NCBI RefSeq assembly: GCF_014698045.1
Contig: NZ_JACJSE010000013.1
Span: 119,530-183,529, forward strand
Direction: 5' to 3'
Length of the DNA: 64,000 bases
Source of the DNA: Aulosira sp. FACHB-615
Lineage (GTDB): Bacteria; Cyanobacteriota; Cyanobacteriia; Cyanobacteriales; Nostocaceae
Position numbers and translations under genes: made by a program. Shown here in pieces: positions 1 to 12,000 of the stretch. The number at the start of each line of letters is the position of its first letter. Position 1 is the stretch's first letter. The notes under the pieces were generated by a model, which saw only the letters and a list, made by a program, of their open reading frames with translations, did no database searches and had not been told where the DNA came from.

Positions 1-192
1 CCAGGGGCAATGTTTTTTCTAGAAAAATTAGGTGAGGCTCACTATCACTTAAAACAATATGATAAATCTTTAGAGTATGTTCAGCAGAGTTTAAATATTG
101 CCCGCGAGATAAATGATAAAGAAACCGAGTCGAGATTAACTAATATTCTTGGTATTCTTAGTTATGAAAGAAATCAAAACCAAAAACGTTAA
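1..192 (+). CDS. TPR-repeat protein, 3' end only
   Basis: The frame is open from the left edge and ends at TAA 190-192. The visible residues contain one good tetratricopeptide repeat (GEAHYHLKQYDKSLEYVQQS) and part of a second, very like the TPRs of the gene that starts at 384. The tail after the repeats is short and has no CHAT domain, so this is either the end of a plain TPR protein or a remnant of a TPR-CHAT gene cut before its protease domain. TPRs are protein-protein scaffolds. The ATG at 10 lies inside a repeat and is unlikely to be the real start. Confidence 0.7.
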   Translation, partial: PGAMFFLEKLGEAHYHLKQYDKSLEYVQQSLNIAREINDKETESRLTNILGILSYERNQNQKR

Positions 193-319
193 TTGATCAG
201 CTACTGCACATTTAACTTGCATAATATGGGCAATATACCCACCTTAACTTAAATTCGGATATGCAACCTAAACTTTTTTAGCTGATTACAATAGCAATCC
301 TAAATAAAACACACTCTAC

Positions 320-360
320 CTTGTCCTCCTTGTCCTCCTTGTCCCCCTTGTCCCCCTCTC
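320..360. repeat. TTGTCCTCC-type tandem low-complexity repeat
   Basis: Four imperfect copies of TTGTCCTCC/TTGTCCCCC. The same kind of tract precedes the glycosyltransferase gene at 48290. It inflates the reading frame downstream with spurious N-terminal Ser/Leu/Pro residues, so it is best read as intergenic. Confidence 0.7.
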
Positions 361-383
361 TACCTATCTTGTTCATATATCAA

Positions 384-3122
384 ATGCTAGATAAAAATAT
401 GAGCAATTCCCACAATGGGCTACGCTTAAGCAGAATAAATTTAACCGCGTTTATCACCGCCATTTTGACTATTGGGTTTACCCCGTCAAACTTGAATTTA
501 ATATTTTTTAATTCACCAGTATTGGCACAAACATCTAATAACAAATCACAACAAGCCAATACATTAATTAGGCAAGCGGCTGCACTTTTAGGTAACAAAC
601 AAATCACTTCAGCCAGACAAGCTTTACAACAGGCTTTAAGTATTTATCAACAAGTTAATGACCGCCAAGGTGAGTCTGTTGCTTTGGTATTTTTAGGAAT
701 TAGTTATGAACAGGAAAATAACTACAAAACAGCAATTGATTATTATGAAAAATCTTGGCAGATAGTCCAGAAATTACCCAAGCGCCCCAATGCAGGTGAA
801 ATTTTAGTTAAGTTAGCCAATGCTCACCGCCTGCAAAAAAACTACAATCAGGCGATACAATATTATCAACAATATTTAGCCCTAGACCAGCAAAATCAAG
901 ATAGTCAAAATCGCATAGCCGCCCTTGGAAATTTAGGGAGAACCTACGCAGCCCTGAATAATTTACCACAAGCTCTTGATTATTACCAACAAGCTTTAGC
1001 ACTTGCGAGAGCTATTAATGACCGTCAAAGTGAGTTAGTCGCACTGTTAAATTTAGGTGAGACTTATCTTAATTTAGAAAACTATGCTGCTGCTATTGAA
1101 GTTTCTCAAAAAGGGTTAGTTATTGCTAAAGAATTAACTAATAGTACAGCAGTTATAGATTTTCTGCGATATATTAGCAGTGCCTACTATTTTATTGCTG
1201 ATTATAATCAAGCAATTCAATACAATCAGCAGAGTTTAGAAATTGCTCGGATAATTCAAGATAAAGATAGTGAACGTCAATCCCTCAACTCTCTTGGTAA
1301 TATTTACTATTATCTGAGAGATTATGATAAAGCGATTAATTACTATGAGCAAGTTTTGTCTATTGCCCGTTCCCAATCTAACCGCAGAGCCGAGGGATTA
1401 GCATTAGGAAATATCGGACTAGCGTATATTAATAAAGGTGAAGCAGCTAAGGCAATAGATTATCTAGAAAAAGATTTGGCAGTATCCAGAATAGTAGGCG
1501 ATCGCCTCAACGAAAGTCAAACTTTAGGCTACTTGGGCAGTGCTTACCTGCAAGTGAAGAATTATAATAAATCTGTAGAATATTATCAGCAAGCTTTAGT
1601 TGCTACCAGAGATGCTAAATATACCAGGGGCGAAGGCATCACACTCTATAATTTAAGTATTCCTTTGATGGAGTTGGGCAAACTCCCAGAAGCAGAAAAA
1701 GCCTTATATTCTTCCATTGAAATTTGGGAATCACTGCGCGAAAGATTAGGAGAAAATGATAGTTATAAAATATCATTTTTTGAGCAGCCAATTCAAGCGT
1801 ATCAATTATTACAAAAAGTTTTAATTGCCCAAAATAAAACGAATGAAGCTCTAGAAGTTTCAGAACGAGGTAGAGCCAGAGCGTTTATAGATTTATTATC
1901 TTCCCGCCAGTCAAGGCCTAGCACTCGCGGTAATGCACCACAATTACCAACAATCGCAAAACCAACATTATCGCTTCTCAAACAAATCGCAAAGCAACAA
2001 AATGCTACCTTAGTTCAATATTCAATTGATTCTAAAACAACTTCTCGCTTAGGAGCATCAGCAACTCTTGAGCAGGCGCTATATATTTGGGTAGTCAAAC
2101 CTACAGGTGAAATTACCTTCCGCATAACTGACCTCAGACCCTTACAAGAAAAAGATAAAACCTCTCTTGCAGAATTAGTGACTGTGAGTCGTCAATCAAT
2201 TGGTGTCAGAGGGCGCGGGGGAATTCAAGTTACTGCTAACCAAAATCCAACCAAAGCCAAAAACTCTTTTAGACAGTTACATGACTTATTAATTAAACCT
2301 ATTGCCGACCTTTTACCCAACAAAGAAAACGAAAAGGTGGTATTTATTCCTCAAGAGTCTTTGTTTTTAGTTCCCTTTCCAGCACTGCAAGATGAACAAG
2401 GCAAATACTTAATTGAAAAACATACAATTCTTACCGCACCATCAATTCAAGTCTTAGACTTAACTCGTAAACAAAAGTTAGCACATCAAAATTCGCGCCA
2501 GGGAGAAGTTTTAATCGTGGGTAATCCCACAATGCCAAAAGTAGCTTTAGAACCTGGCAAACCATTGGCACAATTACCAGCTTTACCAGGTGCAGAAAAA
2601 GAAGCAAAAGAAATTGCACCGTTATTCAAAACGAAAGCAATTACTGGTAGCCAAGCAACAAAAGCTGCCATTTTACAGCAAATCTCAAAAGCGCGAATTG
2701 TGCATTTAGCCACTCACGGTTTATTAGATGATAACCAAGGGTTAGGAAGCGCCATAGCATTAGCACCATCCGGTAAAGATAACGGTTTATTGACAGCAGA
2801 AGAAATCCTCAATTTAAAATTAAATGCAGACTTAGTGGTTTTAAGTGCTTGCGACACCGGACGCGGTAGAGTAACGGGTGATGGTGTTATTGGTTTATCT
2901 CGTTCTTTAATTAGTGCTGGTGTCCCTAGCGTCATCGTTTCTTTATGGGCAGTTGATGATAACTCGACATCGTTTTTAATGACCGAATTTTATAAAAATC
3001 TCCAAAACAAACAAGATAAAGCCACCGCATTACGCCAAGCTATGTTAACAACAATGAAACAAGATAAATATCAAAATCCCTTACATTGGGCTGCTTTTAG
3101 TTTAATTGGTGAAGCTGAGTAG
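384..3122 (+). CDS. Exported TPR-CHAT protein (caspase-like peptidase)
   Basis: A protein of about 912 aa from ATG 384; ATG 399 is an equally good start. A TTG at 321 would read through a tandem repeat and is rejected. A hydrophobic N-terminal segment ending in SPVLAQTS looks like a Sec signal peptide. Residues about 35-520 carry roughly ten TPRs, and the C-terminal third is a CHAT domain (Caspase HetF Associated with TPRs). The predicted clan CD dyad is intact: His in LATHG (near residue 777) and Cys in LSACDTG (near residue 821). CHAT enzymes are Cys endopeptidases; the substrate here is unknown. The C-terminal ~100 residues are almost identical to those of the WD40-TPR-CHAT gene at 6025-12168. 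The signal peptide points to the periplasm or outside, unlike the cytoplasmic HetF or Craspase proteins. Confidence 0.88.
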   Translation: MLDKNMSNSHNGLRLSRINLTAFITAILTIGFTPSNLNLIFFNSPVLAQTSNNKSQQANTLIRQAAALLGNKQITSARQALQQALSIYQQVNDRQGESVALVFLGISYEQENNYKTAIDYYEKSWQIVQKLPKRPNAGEILVKLANAHRLQKNYNQAIQYYQQYLALDQQNQDSQNRIAALGNLGRTYAALNNLPQALDYYQQALALARAINDRQSELVALLNLGETYLNLENYAAAIEVSQKGLVIAKELTNSTAVIDFLRYISSAYYFIADYNQAIQYNQQSLEIARIIQDKDSERQSLNSLGNIYYYLRDYDKAINYYEQVLSIARSQSNRRAEGLALGNIGLAYINKGEAAKAIDYLEKDLAVSRIVGDRLNESQTLGYLGSAYLQVKNYNKSVEYYQQALVATRDAKYTRGEGITLYNLSIPLMELGKLPEAEKALYSSIEIWESLRERLGENDSYKISFFEQPIQAYQLLQKVLIAQNKTNEALEVSERGRARAFIDLLSSRQSRPSTRGNAPQLPTIAKPTLSLLKQIAKQQNATLVQYSIDSKTTSRLGASATLEQALYIWVVKPTGEITFRITDLRPLQEKDKTSLAELVTVSRQSIGVRGRGGIQVTANQNPTKAKNSFRQLHDLLIKPIADLLPNKENEKVVFIPQESLFLVPFPALQDEQGKYLIEKHTILTAPSIQVLDLTRKQKLAHQNSRQGEVLIVGNPTMPKVALEPGKPLAQLPALPGAEKEAKEIAPLFKTKAITGSQATKAAILQQISKARIVHLATHGLLDDNQGLGSAIALAPSGKDNGLLTAEEILNLKLNADLVVLSACDTGRGRVTGDGVIGLSRSLISAGVPSVIVSLWAVDDNSTSFLMTEFYKNLQNKQDKATALRQAMLTTMKQDKYQNPLHWAAFSLIGEAE

Positions 3123-3621
3123 ATTTTGAAAATTTAAGCCTTTTGTGGGTTATATGTAGCAATCCTAAATGAGTCGTGAAAAACATAGATATGGAAACGA
3201 ACCGCCAAGAACGCCAAGGACGCAAAGATAAGAAAGAAGAAAAAGATATGGAAATTTTACAAATTATTTAGGACTGCTATATAGGGAAATAATTAACCGC
3301 AGATAAACGCGGATGGACGCAGATAAATTTATATAGGACTCATATTTGATTTATGAAAAAAATCAGTACACCCAGGTCAAGCTTCTTTCCTACTCCCTAC
3401 TCCCCATTCCCTACTCCCTGCCTATCGCGCTTGCGCTGCGCTTCTCTGCGAGACGCTTTGCGAACGCGCACCACACAACTAGATTCAGAAATCAAATCGG
3501 ATTCCTATAGTTCAGTAAATGAGGAACGCTATCAAATTATCTGGAACATTTTGCATAATCTCACACAAGCTAGAAATACAATTTTTTAAAACAGTTTTAA
3601 CCTAGATATTTCTTACATCTT
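3123..3621. other. Intergenic spacer filled with dispersed repeats
   Basis: No convincing gene. It contains a 25-bp element at 3199-3223 that recurs exactly at 47582-47606, a CGCAGATAAACGCGGATGG-type element around 3297-3330, TACTCCC heptamers around 3388-3420, and a GC-rich element at about 3425-3468. A 78-codon frame at 3353-3589 is built mostly from these repeats and is not annotated. The promoter of the caspase gene at 3622 presumably lies near 3540-3620 but no clear boxes are visible. Confidence 0.6.
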
Positions 3622-5886
3622 ATGTCTAATATCAAACGCCGTCATTTTCTGCAATTTTCTGCTTCTACCCTTGCTGCATTGGGTTTAAGCCAATGGGATA
3701 TTATGCAGCAGGGTAATTATCTGGGTAAAGTCTTGGCACAAAATACAGGGCGTAAACTAGCTTTATTAGTAGGCATTAATGAGTATTCTGAAGATGATGG
3801 TTTGTCGCCCCTTTTTGGTTGTGTTACTGATGTCAGGCTACAGCAGGAATTATTAATTCATCGTTTTGGTTTTAAACCCCAAGATATTCTCACCTTGACT
3901 GACAAACAAGCTACTCGTCAAGGCATCCTGACGGCGTTTGAAGAACATTTAATTAAACAAGCCAAGCCCAGTGATGTAGTATTATTTCACTTTTCTGGAC
4001 ATGGTACACGAGTCAAAGATCCAGATGGTGATGCGCCAGATGGACTGAATAGTACATTTATTCCGATAGATGGCAAATTACCACCTAACGGACGCGGTTC
4101 GGTAAATCACATTATGGGACACACATTGTTTTTGTTGATGTCTGCATTAAAAACCGAGAATGTGACGGTTGTGTTAGATAGTTGTCATTCTGGTGGTGGT
4201 AAACGGGGAAATTTGCGCGTTCGTTCGGTGAATGGTGGTACATCACTACAACCCAGTCCCGAAGAGTTGGAATATCAACGCCAATGGCTGAAGCGGCTGG
4301 GACTTTCACAGCAAGAATTTATCCAGAAACGCAGACAAGCTGTGGCGAAGGGAGTTGTGATTGCTAGTGCGAGAAGTGATCAATTTGCGGCGGATGCACC
4401 GTTTGAGGGCTTTCATGCTGGGGCGTTTACTTATTTGTTAACACAGTATCTTTGGCAACAAGCTGGTAATGAATCTGTAAATAGTGCGATCGCAAATATT
4501 GGCCGCAGTACTAAAATATTAGCGAGGGAAAATGGTAATCTCCAAGACCCAGAGTTTGAATTAAATCTTAGCCGCAACAAAAACAACCCACCGATTTATT
4601 TTATTCCGATTCAAGCTGTGCCGGCTGAAGCTGTTGTGACTCAAGTCAAGGGTAATCAAGTTCAATTGTGGTTGGGTGGTATAGATCCACAAAGCTTAGA
4701 AGCCTTCACAGATAATCCCTTATTTTCAGTTGTCAATCCTCAAGGTGATGAAGTTGGCTTAATCAAATTAGAATCTCGTCAAGGATTAATTGGTAAAGGT
4801 ACATTAGTTAATATAGGTACACGCTCAACTTTAAAATTACAGCCAGGAAATTTATTACAAGAACGGATTCGCAGTATTCCCAACAATCCTACTTTAAAAA
4901 TAGGCATTGATGAATCTCTCAATAATAACAATGCCCAGCAAGCCATAAAAGCTCTCAAATCCCTGAAACGTGTTGAACCGCAACTTTTAGGAAAACAATC
5001 AGTACAGTATATTCTAGGGCAGATGACTCAGCCTAAATATCAGGAATTACAGAAAAAAGGCATTTCTCAGTTGCCAGAAGTTGGTAGTTTTGGCTTATTT
5101 CTCCCTAGCCAAGATGAAATTATTCCTAAGTCTTTTGGTCAAGCTGGTGAATCTGTTACTGAAGCTGTAAAACGTTTACAGCCGAAGTTCAAATCTTTAC
5201 TAGCTGCTAGAGTAGTTAAGCAAATTTTGGGTAACATTAATTCATCCCGCATCAATGTTGCTGTTTCGATGAATATAGCGGATAGCAATGAATTACTAGC
5301 AGAATCTTTCCCAGTTCGTGGATCTATCTCGAAACAGCCAAAACCTGCTATTAAATTTTCTAATTCCGGCTTGACTCAACTTGCTGTCGGCACCAAAATT
5401 GCTTTTAAAATTCAAAACAATGAAAATCAACCCATTTATGTCAGTATTTTAGTAATTGATGCGGAAGGAGAAATGACGGTTATATTCCCTAATAATTGGT
5501 CTGCCACACAAAATGCGGCTTTAGTAGAAGCACAAAAAACAAAACTCATTCCCCAAACAGATGATGAGTTTATCTTAGCTGTTGATAGACCTTTAGGAAT
5601 TTCAGAAGCGTTAGTTATTGCTAGTACAACACCCCTGAGAACTTCACTTTTAGCCTTGCAAAAAATTGCTAGTTTAAGAAATGTCGCTAATCGTAGTACT
5701 CCTATTGCTGTAACAGATGAAATTTTAGATGTAACCAACAATATATTAGATGATTTAGATGCAGGTACTCGTGGCGGGATTTCTGCACAGCAAATACAAT
5801 TACCGTCGGGAGTGCGTGGTATTGATAGTAAAAAATTAGCCGCAATGGCTATCTCGTTTGAGGTTGTTGATTCTGAAAATAGCTAA
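3622..5886 (+). CDS. Tat-exported orthocaspase (peptidase C14-like) with DUF4384
   Basis: A 754-aa caspase-fold protein. The N-terminus has a twin-arginine signal (KRRHFLQFSAS, residues 5-15) followed by a hydrophobic stretch and a KVLAQ cleavage-like site, so it is probably exported folded. Residues about 43-330 form a peptidase C14/metacaspase domain: the catalytic His lies in HFSGHGT (near residue 125) and the Cys in LDSCHSGG (near 188). The C-terminal part, about 590-700, resembles DUF4384 (NENQPIYVSILVIDAEGEMT), often fused to caspase and kinase domains in cyanobacteria. Orthocaspases cleave after Arg/Lys. It is flanked by CHAT peptidases that share the VLAQ-type export signal. Substrate unknown. 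Confidence 0.9.
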   Translation: MSNIKRRHFLQFSASTLAALGLSQWDIMQQGNYLGKVLAQNTGRKLALLVGINEYSEDDGLSPLFGCVTDVRLQQELLIHRFGFKPQDILTLTDKQATRQGILTAFEEHLIKQAKPSDVVLFHFSGHGTRVKDPDGDAPDGLNSTFIPIDGKLPPNGRGSVNHIMGHTLFLLMSALKTENVTVVLDSCHSGGGKRGNLRVRSVNGGTSLQPSPEELEYQRQWLKRLGLSQQEFIQKRRQAVAKGVVIASARSDQFAADAPFEGFHAGAFTYLLTQYLWQQAGNESVNSAIANIGRSTKILARENGNLQDPEFELNLSRNKNNPPIYFIPIQAVPAEAVVTQVKGNQVQLWLGGIDPQSLEAFTDNPLFSVVNPQGDEVGLIKLESRQGLIGKGTLVNIGTRSTLKLQPGNLLQERIRSIPNNPTLKIGIDESLNNNNAQQAIKALKSLKRVEPQLLGKQSVQYILGQMTQPKYQELQKKGISQLPEVGSFGLFLPSQDEIIPKSFGQAGESVTEAVKRLQPKFKSLLAARVVKQILGNINSSRINVAVSMNIADSNELLAESFPVRGSISKQPKPAIKFSNSGLTQLAVGTKIAFKIQNNENQPIYVSILVIDAEGEMTVIFPNNWSATQNAALVEAQKTKLIPQTDDEFILAVDRPLGISEALVIASTTPLRTSLLALQKIASLRNVANRSTPIAVTDEILDVTNNILDDLDAGTRGGISAQQIQLPSGVRGIDSKKLAAMAISFEVVDSENS

Positions 5887-5935
5887 TAAGCTGTTCTACA
5901 TTTAATTTGATGGGAATTCAACAAGTCTGTTTTGA

Positions 5936-5968
5936 CCTCTCCCCTAACCCATTTCCGCATCGGAGAGG
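5936..5968. terminator. Possible terminator between convergent genes
   Basis: CCTCTCC at 5936-5942 can pair with GGAGAGG at 5962-5968 and is followed on the plus strand by GGAAAAATATTG. The loop is long (19 nt) and there is no real U tract. It lies between the convergent caspase gene and the WD40-TPR-CHAT gene, which is where a shared terminator would be expected. Weak evidence. Confidence 0.35.
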
Positions 5969-6024
5969 GGAAAAATATTGTATGTTTTTAATGAAAAATA
6001 TACAACCTAGATACGCCAAACAAA

Positions 6025-9000
6025 CTATTCAGATTCACCAATTAAGGTAAATGCAGCCCAATTTTTGGGGAGAGGATATTTCTGCATTGTTGTCAGCATA
6101 GCTTTACGTAAAGCAGTCGCTTTATCTTGTTTTTGTTGGATATTTTTATAGAATTCGGTCATTAGAAACGATGTCGAGTTATCATCAACTGCCCATAAAG
6201 AAACGATGACACTGGGGACACCAGCACTAATTAAAGAACGAGATAAACCAATTACACCATCACCAGTGACTCTCCCACGTCCGGTATCGCAAGCACTTAA
6301 AACAACCAAGTCTGCATTTAACTTCAGATTCAAGATTTCTTCAGCCGTAAGCAACCCGTTATCCTTACCGGAAGGTGCAAGAGCGATCGCACTTCCCAAT
6401 CCCCGGTTATCATCAAGTAAACCGTGAGTAGCAAAGTGAATAATTCTCGCTTGTGCAATTTTCTGTAAAATAGCTGTTTTGCTGGCTTGCTTACCTGTCA
6501 GTGCTTGAGTTTTGAGGATTGCAGCAACATTTTTAGCTTCCTGTTCTGCACCGGGTAAATTATTTAATTGTTCGGGGGGTTTTCCTGGTTCCAACTCTAC
6601 TTTCGGCATCGTCGGATTACCTACGATCAAAGATTTTGTATTTAAAGCCTCGATATGTCGCTTTTGTTTGGATGTAAAATCTAATACTTGAATTGATGGG
6701 GTAGTGAGAATTGTGTGTTTTTCTATTAAGAATTTGCCTTGCTCATATTGCAGTGCAGGGAAAGGCACAAGAAATAACTCACCTTGAGGGATAAAGATAA
6801 CTCGCTCATCAGGATTACTGGGAAGATGATCTGCGATAGGTTTGATTAATAATTCATAGAGTTGTTGTAAGCGTTTGGGTTGATTCGCTCCCTCTGCTGC
6901 TGAAACTTTGATGCTACGAGAATTACGAGTTTTAATATCAATTATGCCCATCGAAAGACGCATTTTCTCAATTAATTGCTTGAGATTTATCTTTTCTTTT
7001 TGCCACAAACTTTTTAGGTCTGTACGATGAAAAGATACTTCACCAGTGGGCTTAATAACCCAAATATATAGTTCTGAATCTTGAGTTTGCTGCTTACCAT
7101 CAACTTTGAATTTATCAGTAATAATCGAATATTGAACGAGCGTTGAATTTTCGCTTTTAGCAATTTGTTTGATTTGTTCAATATTTATTACTGTAACTTT
7201 TGATTGCTCTGTTGAATTAGGCGATATTCGTTTATTAAGTAAATCGATAAATGCTCTTGCCCTACCACGCTCAGATATTTCTAAAGCTTCTGCTATTTTA
7301 TTTTGAGCAATCAAAACTGCTTGTAGCAGGCGATAGGTGCGGGTTTGTTTTTCAAAAATAGAAATTTTTTTGGCATCATCTAATGTTAAACGCAGATTTT
7401 CCCAAATAGCGATCGCCTGACGCAAATGTGTCTCCGCTTCAGGTAATTTACCAGCTTGACGCAGAGCATTAGCAAGATTATTTAAAGCATTTCCTTCAGC
7501 TTCTTTATCTTCATCTTGTTGTGCTTTCGCTAAACTTTCCTGCTGGAATTCAATCGCCTTTACAGTATCGCCCAGGGCAAGGTAAACATTACCTAACCCT
7601 CCTAGTGCTTCACTGGGAATCAATTCAGCAGCTTCTTTGTAATATTGTATTGCCTTATTGTAGTCACCCAATGAATAATAAATATTTGCCAAATTAGCTT
7701 TAGTTTTAGCAAGACTAGTAGTATTTTTATCAATGGCTAATGCTTGCGATAGGTCTTGAATTGCTTCATTATATTTAGCTTGAGTAATGTAAAGATTACC
7801 ACGATTACGTAAAACTTCTGCTTTGAGTTGTGCGTCTTGATTTTGTTCTAAAATTTTCAAAGCATCATTATAATATTTAATTGCTGTTTCATAGTCAGCC
7901 AAGGAATTGTAAACATTACCCAGGTTGGCGAGGTTTTTGGCTTGTTTTTGGGCATAGTTGAATTTTTTGGCAATGTCTAAAGCATTATTATAGGATGCGA
8001 TTGCTTTGGTATAGTCACTGAGACAATAGTGAGCGTTACCAAGTTGTTCAAGAACTATAGCTTGGTTTTCGTTATCAGAGATTTCTTGATAAAGTTTGAG
8101 AGCTTTTTGCCAAGGTTCAATTGCTTGGGCGCAGTTAGGGGCAGAAAATTGCAAATCACGCAGTCTATCGGCTTCAGCTTTCGGAGTAGCAGCAATTTTT
8201 TCATCCAAGTTCAGCAAGGCTATTTGCTTACCAGATAACTCCCATACTCTTGCAGTTCCATCATCAGAAGCAGTGATGATGCGCTTACCATCGGGACTGA
8301 AATTAGCTTTAGTAACATTGCCTTGATGTCCCTTTAGTTCTATTAAAAGTTTACCTGTAGTTTCCCACACACGGGCTATACCATCTGATGAAGCTGTAAC
8401 TATTAGTTTTCCATCAGGGCTAAAATTGACATCCTTAATATCTCCTTGAGATGTTTGAAATTCAGTTACCAGCTTACCGGAAATATCCCACAAGATAATA
8501 TTAGAAGATATGGTGATAATTAGCTTGCTGTTAGGACTAAAAATAGCATTGTTGAAGTAATTTTGCTGACCTTTGAGTTCAGCTAATAGCTTACCTGAAA
8601 TATCCCACACTTGTGGAACATTATTCCAACCTAAAGTAAGAATCAATTGATTATCTGGGCTAAAAATACCACTTTTAAAACCAAGATTATTACCTTTAAT
8701 TTCAGTAATCAGTTTACCCGCAGTATTCCAAACACGGGCAGTTTTATCATTTGATGTAGTAACAATTAACTTACTGTCTGCACTAAAATTAGCACTGTTA
8801 ATAGAATTTTGATGACCTTTAAGTTCAGCTACTTGTTTGCCAGTAACATCCCATACTAAAGCAGTTTTGTCGAAAGACACGGTAACAATCAACTTACCAT
8901 CAGGACTAAAGCTGGGCTTATATCCTCTAAGCTGGGCAAGTTGCTTACCAGAAGTATCCCATAGTATCGAAGTGCCAGCAGAAGAGGTTAGAATTAACTG

Positions 9001-12000
9001 ATTATTAGGGCTAAAACTAGCACTGTTAACACTATGCTTTCCTGTAATTTCAGTCAATATTTTGCCAAAATTATTCCAAACTCTCACAGTCCCATTATCA
9101 AAAGCAGTGATAAATAATTTACTGTCAGGACTAAAATTAGCATCATTAACTGTACTGGGATATGATTTAAATTCTGCAATTCTTTTTCCCGAAACGTCCC
9201 AAATTTGAGCAATACTCTTAGAGGAAAATTTCTCCACTACAGTAACAATAAATTGGCTGTTAGGGCTAAAAGTTACGCCTTTAATTAAACCTTGATCACT
9301 TCTGATTTCCGTAAACTTCTGGCTGGAAATATCCCCTACTAAAGCTATACCTCCAGATATAGCTACAGTCTGCCGACCATCAGGGCTAAAACTAAAAATT
9401 TCTATACCTTCAAGTTCTTTGATTAGATTGCCAGAAGTATCCCAGACACTTGAAGAACGTCCTAGATATGAAGTTATAATTAGCTTGCTATCTGGACTAA
9501 AATTCACACGGTCGATAAATCCATACTTATGTTTGAGTTCAGTTAATAGCTTGCCAGAAATATCCCACACCCGGACAATTGGTTCATCACTGATAGTAAC
9601 AATCAGCTTGCCATCAGGACTGAAAACGGCATTTTTAACTTTTTGCTGATGCCCTTTAAGTTCTGCTAAAAATTTACCTGAAATGTCCCATATACGGGCA
9701 TTTTTATCATCTGATGCAGTCACAATTAACTTACCATCTGGGCTAAAGGTTGCACTATTAACAAGGTCTTTATGTCCTTTAAGTTCTGTCAGTAACTTGC
9801 CAGATGTATCCCAAAGTAGGACATTCCTTTCAAAAGATGAATATGTAGTAATAGCCAACTTACCATCAGGACTCAAACTGCCACTGGAAACAGCAATGTC
9901 TCTAATATCTTTCAGTTTCGCCAATAATTTACCCGAAGTATCCCACACCGCAGCAAAATCCCAAGATGCGGTGAAAATTAACTTGCTATCAGCACTAAAA
10001 TATACATTATTGATTTGATATTGATGCCCTGTAAGTTCAGTTAGCAGTTTACCAGAGTTATCCCATATCTGTGCAGTACCATCTTTAGAACCAGTAACAA
10101 TTAATTTGTTATCCGGGCTAAAACTTACACTAGTAATAACGTTATCTTCATTCCTAAATCGAGGTTTTACTTGTTCTTGAAATGGTTGATTACTAGAGGG
10201 TGGTGTTTCTGGTAATTTTGGTGAGGCTGCTAATTTGCCAAAGACATACCATATCCGAACCGTACTATCACGAGATGCCGTGACAACTAGTTTGCCATCT
10301 GGACTAAAATTTGCACTAGTGACTTCATGTTGATGACCTTTAAGTTCGGTAATTAGTTTCCCTGAAATGTCCCATATTCGTGCGCCATCAGAAGTTGCGG
10401 TAATTAAAAATTTATTATCTCGGCTAAAATCAGCACCGTAAACACGATTTTCATTATACTTTTCAGTCGTCGTATTCGGAAACTCAACTTTTGTGATTAC
10501 TTTACCCGAAGCATCCCATATCCAAGCACTACCATCATGAGATGCAGTGACAACCATCTTGCCATCCGGGCTAAAATTGGCACTGATAATAGAATACTGT
10601 TTTCCTTTTAATTCTAATTGCGTGATTAGTTTGCCTGATTTATCCCATATACGGGCTATGTTGTCAGAGGCAGTAATAATTCGCTTACCATCATAGCTAA
10701 AATTGGCACTTTCAACGTTTGCTTGATGCCCTTTGATTTCAGTAATCAGTTTGCCGGAAATATCCCAAATTCTTGCAGTTTTATCTCCAGATCCAGTGAT
10801 AATTAACTTGCTATCAGGGCTAAAATTGGCACTATTAACAACTTCTTGATGTCCTTTGAGTTCAGTAATTAACTTACCTTTAATGTCCCAAACTCTGGCA
10901 ATTTTATTCTGGGATGTAGTTACAATTAGTTTACCATCGGGGCTAAATTTAGTAGTCCATACCTCTTGAGGTGCTTTGATTTCAGTGACTAGTTTGCTAG
11001 ATATATCCCAAATTCTTGCAGTTTCGTCTTGTGATCCAGTAATAATACGTTTACCATCTGGGCTAAAATCAGCACTATTAACTTCACCTTTATGTCCTAG
11101 TAATTCTGTCAGCACCTTATTAGATGTGTCCCAAACACGGGTTGTGTAATCAGATGATGCAGTAATAATATGTTTACCATCCTGGGTAAAACTGACACTA
11201 TTAACACCACCTTCATGTCCTTGCAGCTTGCCTATCAAGCGACCTGAATATTTCCAAATCAAAGCAGTTTTATCAATTGATGCTGTGATAATCTGCTGTC
11301 CATCTTTGCTAAAATTCACATTTAAGACACTATCACTATGTGCTTTTAATTCTGCTAAAACTTTCCCAGATAAATCCCAAATACGAGCAGTTTTATCGTC
11401 CGAAGCTGTAACAATTTGCTGACCATCTGGACTAAAATTCGCACTCCAAACAGTGTCTTTATGTCCGGTTAATTCTGATATGAGCTTACCTGACAAATCC
11501 CAAATTCGTGCTGTTTTATCAGCACTTGTGGTAACAATTTTTTTACCATCTAAACTAAAATTTGCACTGTACACACTACCATTATGGGCTGGAATTTCTC
11601 TTAGCTGTTTGCCTGATAAATCCCATAGCCACACAGTTTTATCTGCACCTGCCGTGATTATTTGTTTACTATCAGGACTAAAATTAGCACTATAAACATT
11701 ACCTTGATGCCCTTTTAACTCAACTAGCTGATTACCTGAAATATTCCAAATGCGGGCAGTAGCATCAAAAGATGCAGTAACAATCAGCTTACCATCAGGG
11801 CTAAAATTCGCAGTTTTAACATTGCCTTGATGCCCTACTAATTCTGCTACTTGCTTTCCAGAAAAATCCCAGACACGAGCAGTATTATCAGCACCAGCCG
11901 TAACAATTAACTTACCATCTGGACTAAAACTGGCGCTGTTGACGCTACCGTTATGTGCTTTAATTTCTCTTTCCTGGGCGAAGTAATCAACAAAATTACC

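Noticed and set aside
3353..3589. 78-codon plus-strand frame
   Set aside because: Made almost wholly of TACTCCC heptamers and GC-rich dispersed repeats; no ribosome site or recognisable protein character.
6206..6427. 73-codon frame that also exists antisense to the other CHAT gene (2714-2935)
   Set aside because: It is the antisense shadow of the conserved CHAT segment; the similarity of the two shadows only reflects similarity of the sense genes.
9419..11695. Several plus-strand frames opposite the WD40 repeats
   Set aside because: Repetitive antisense shadows of the WD40 blades, without independent start signals.
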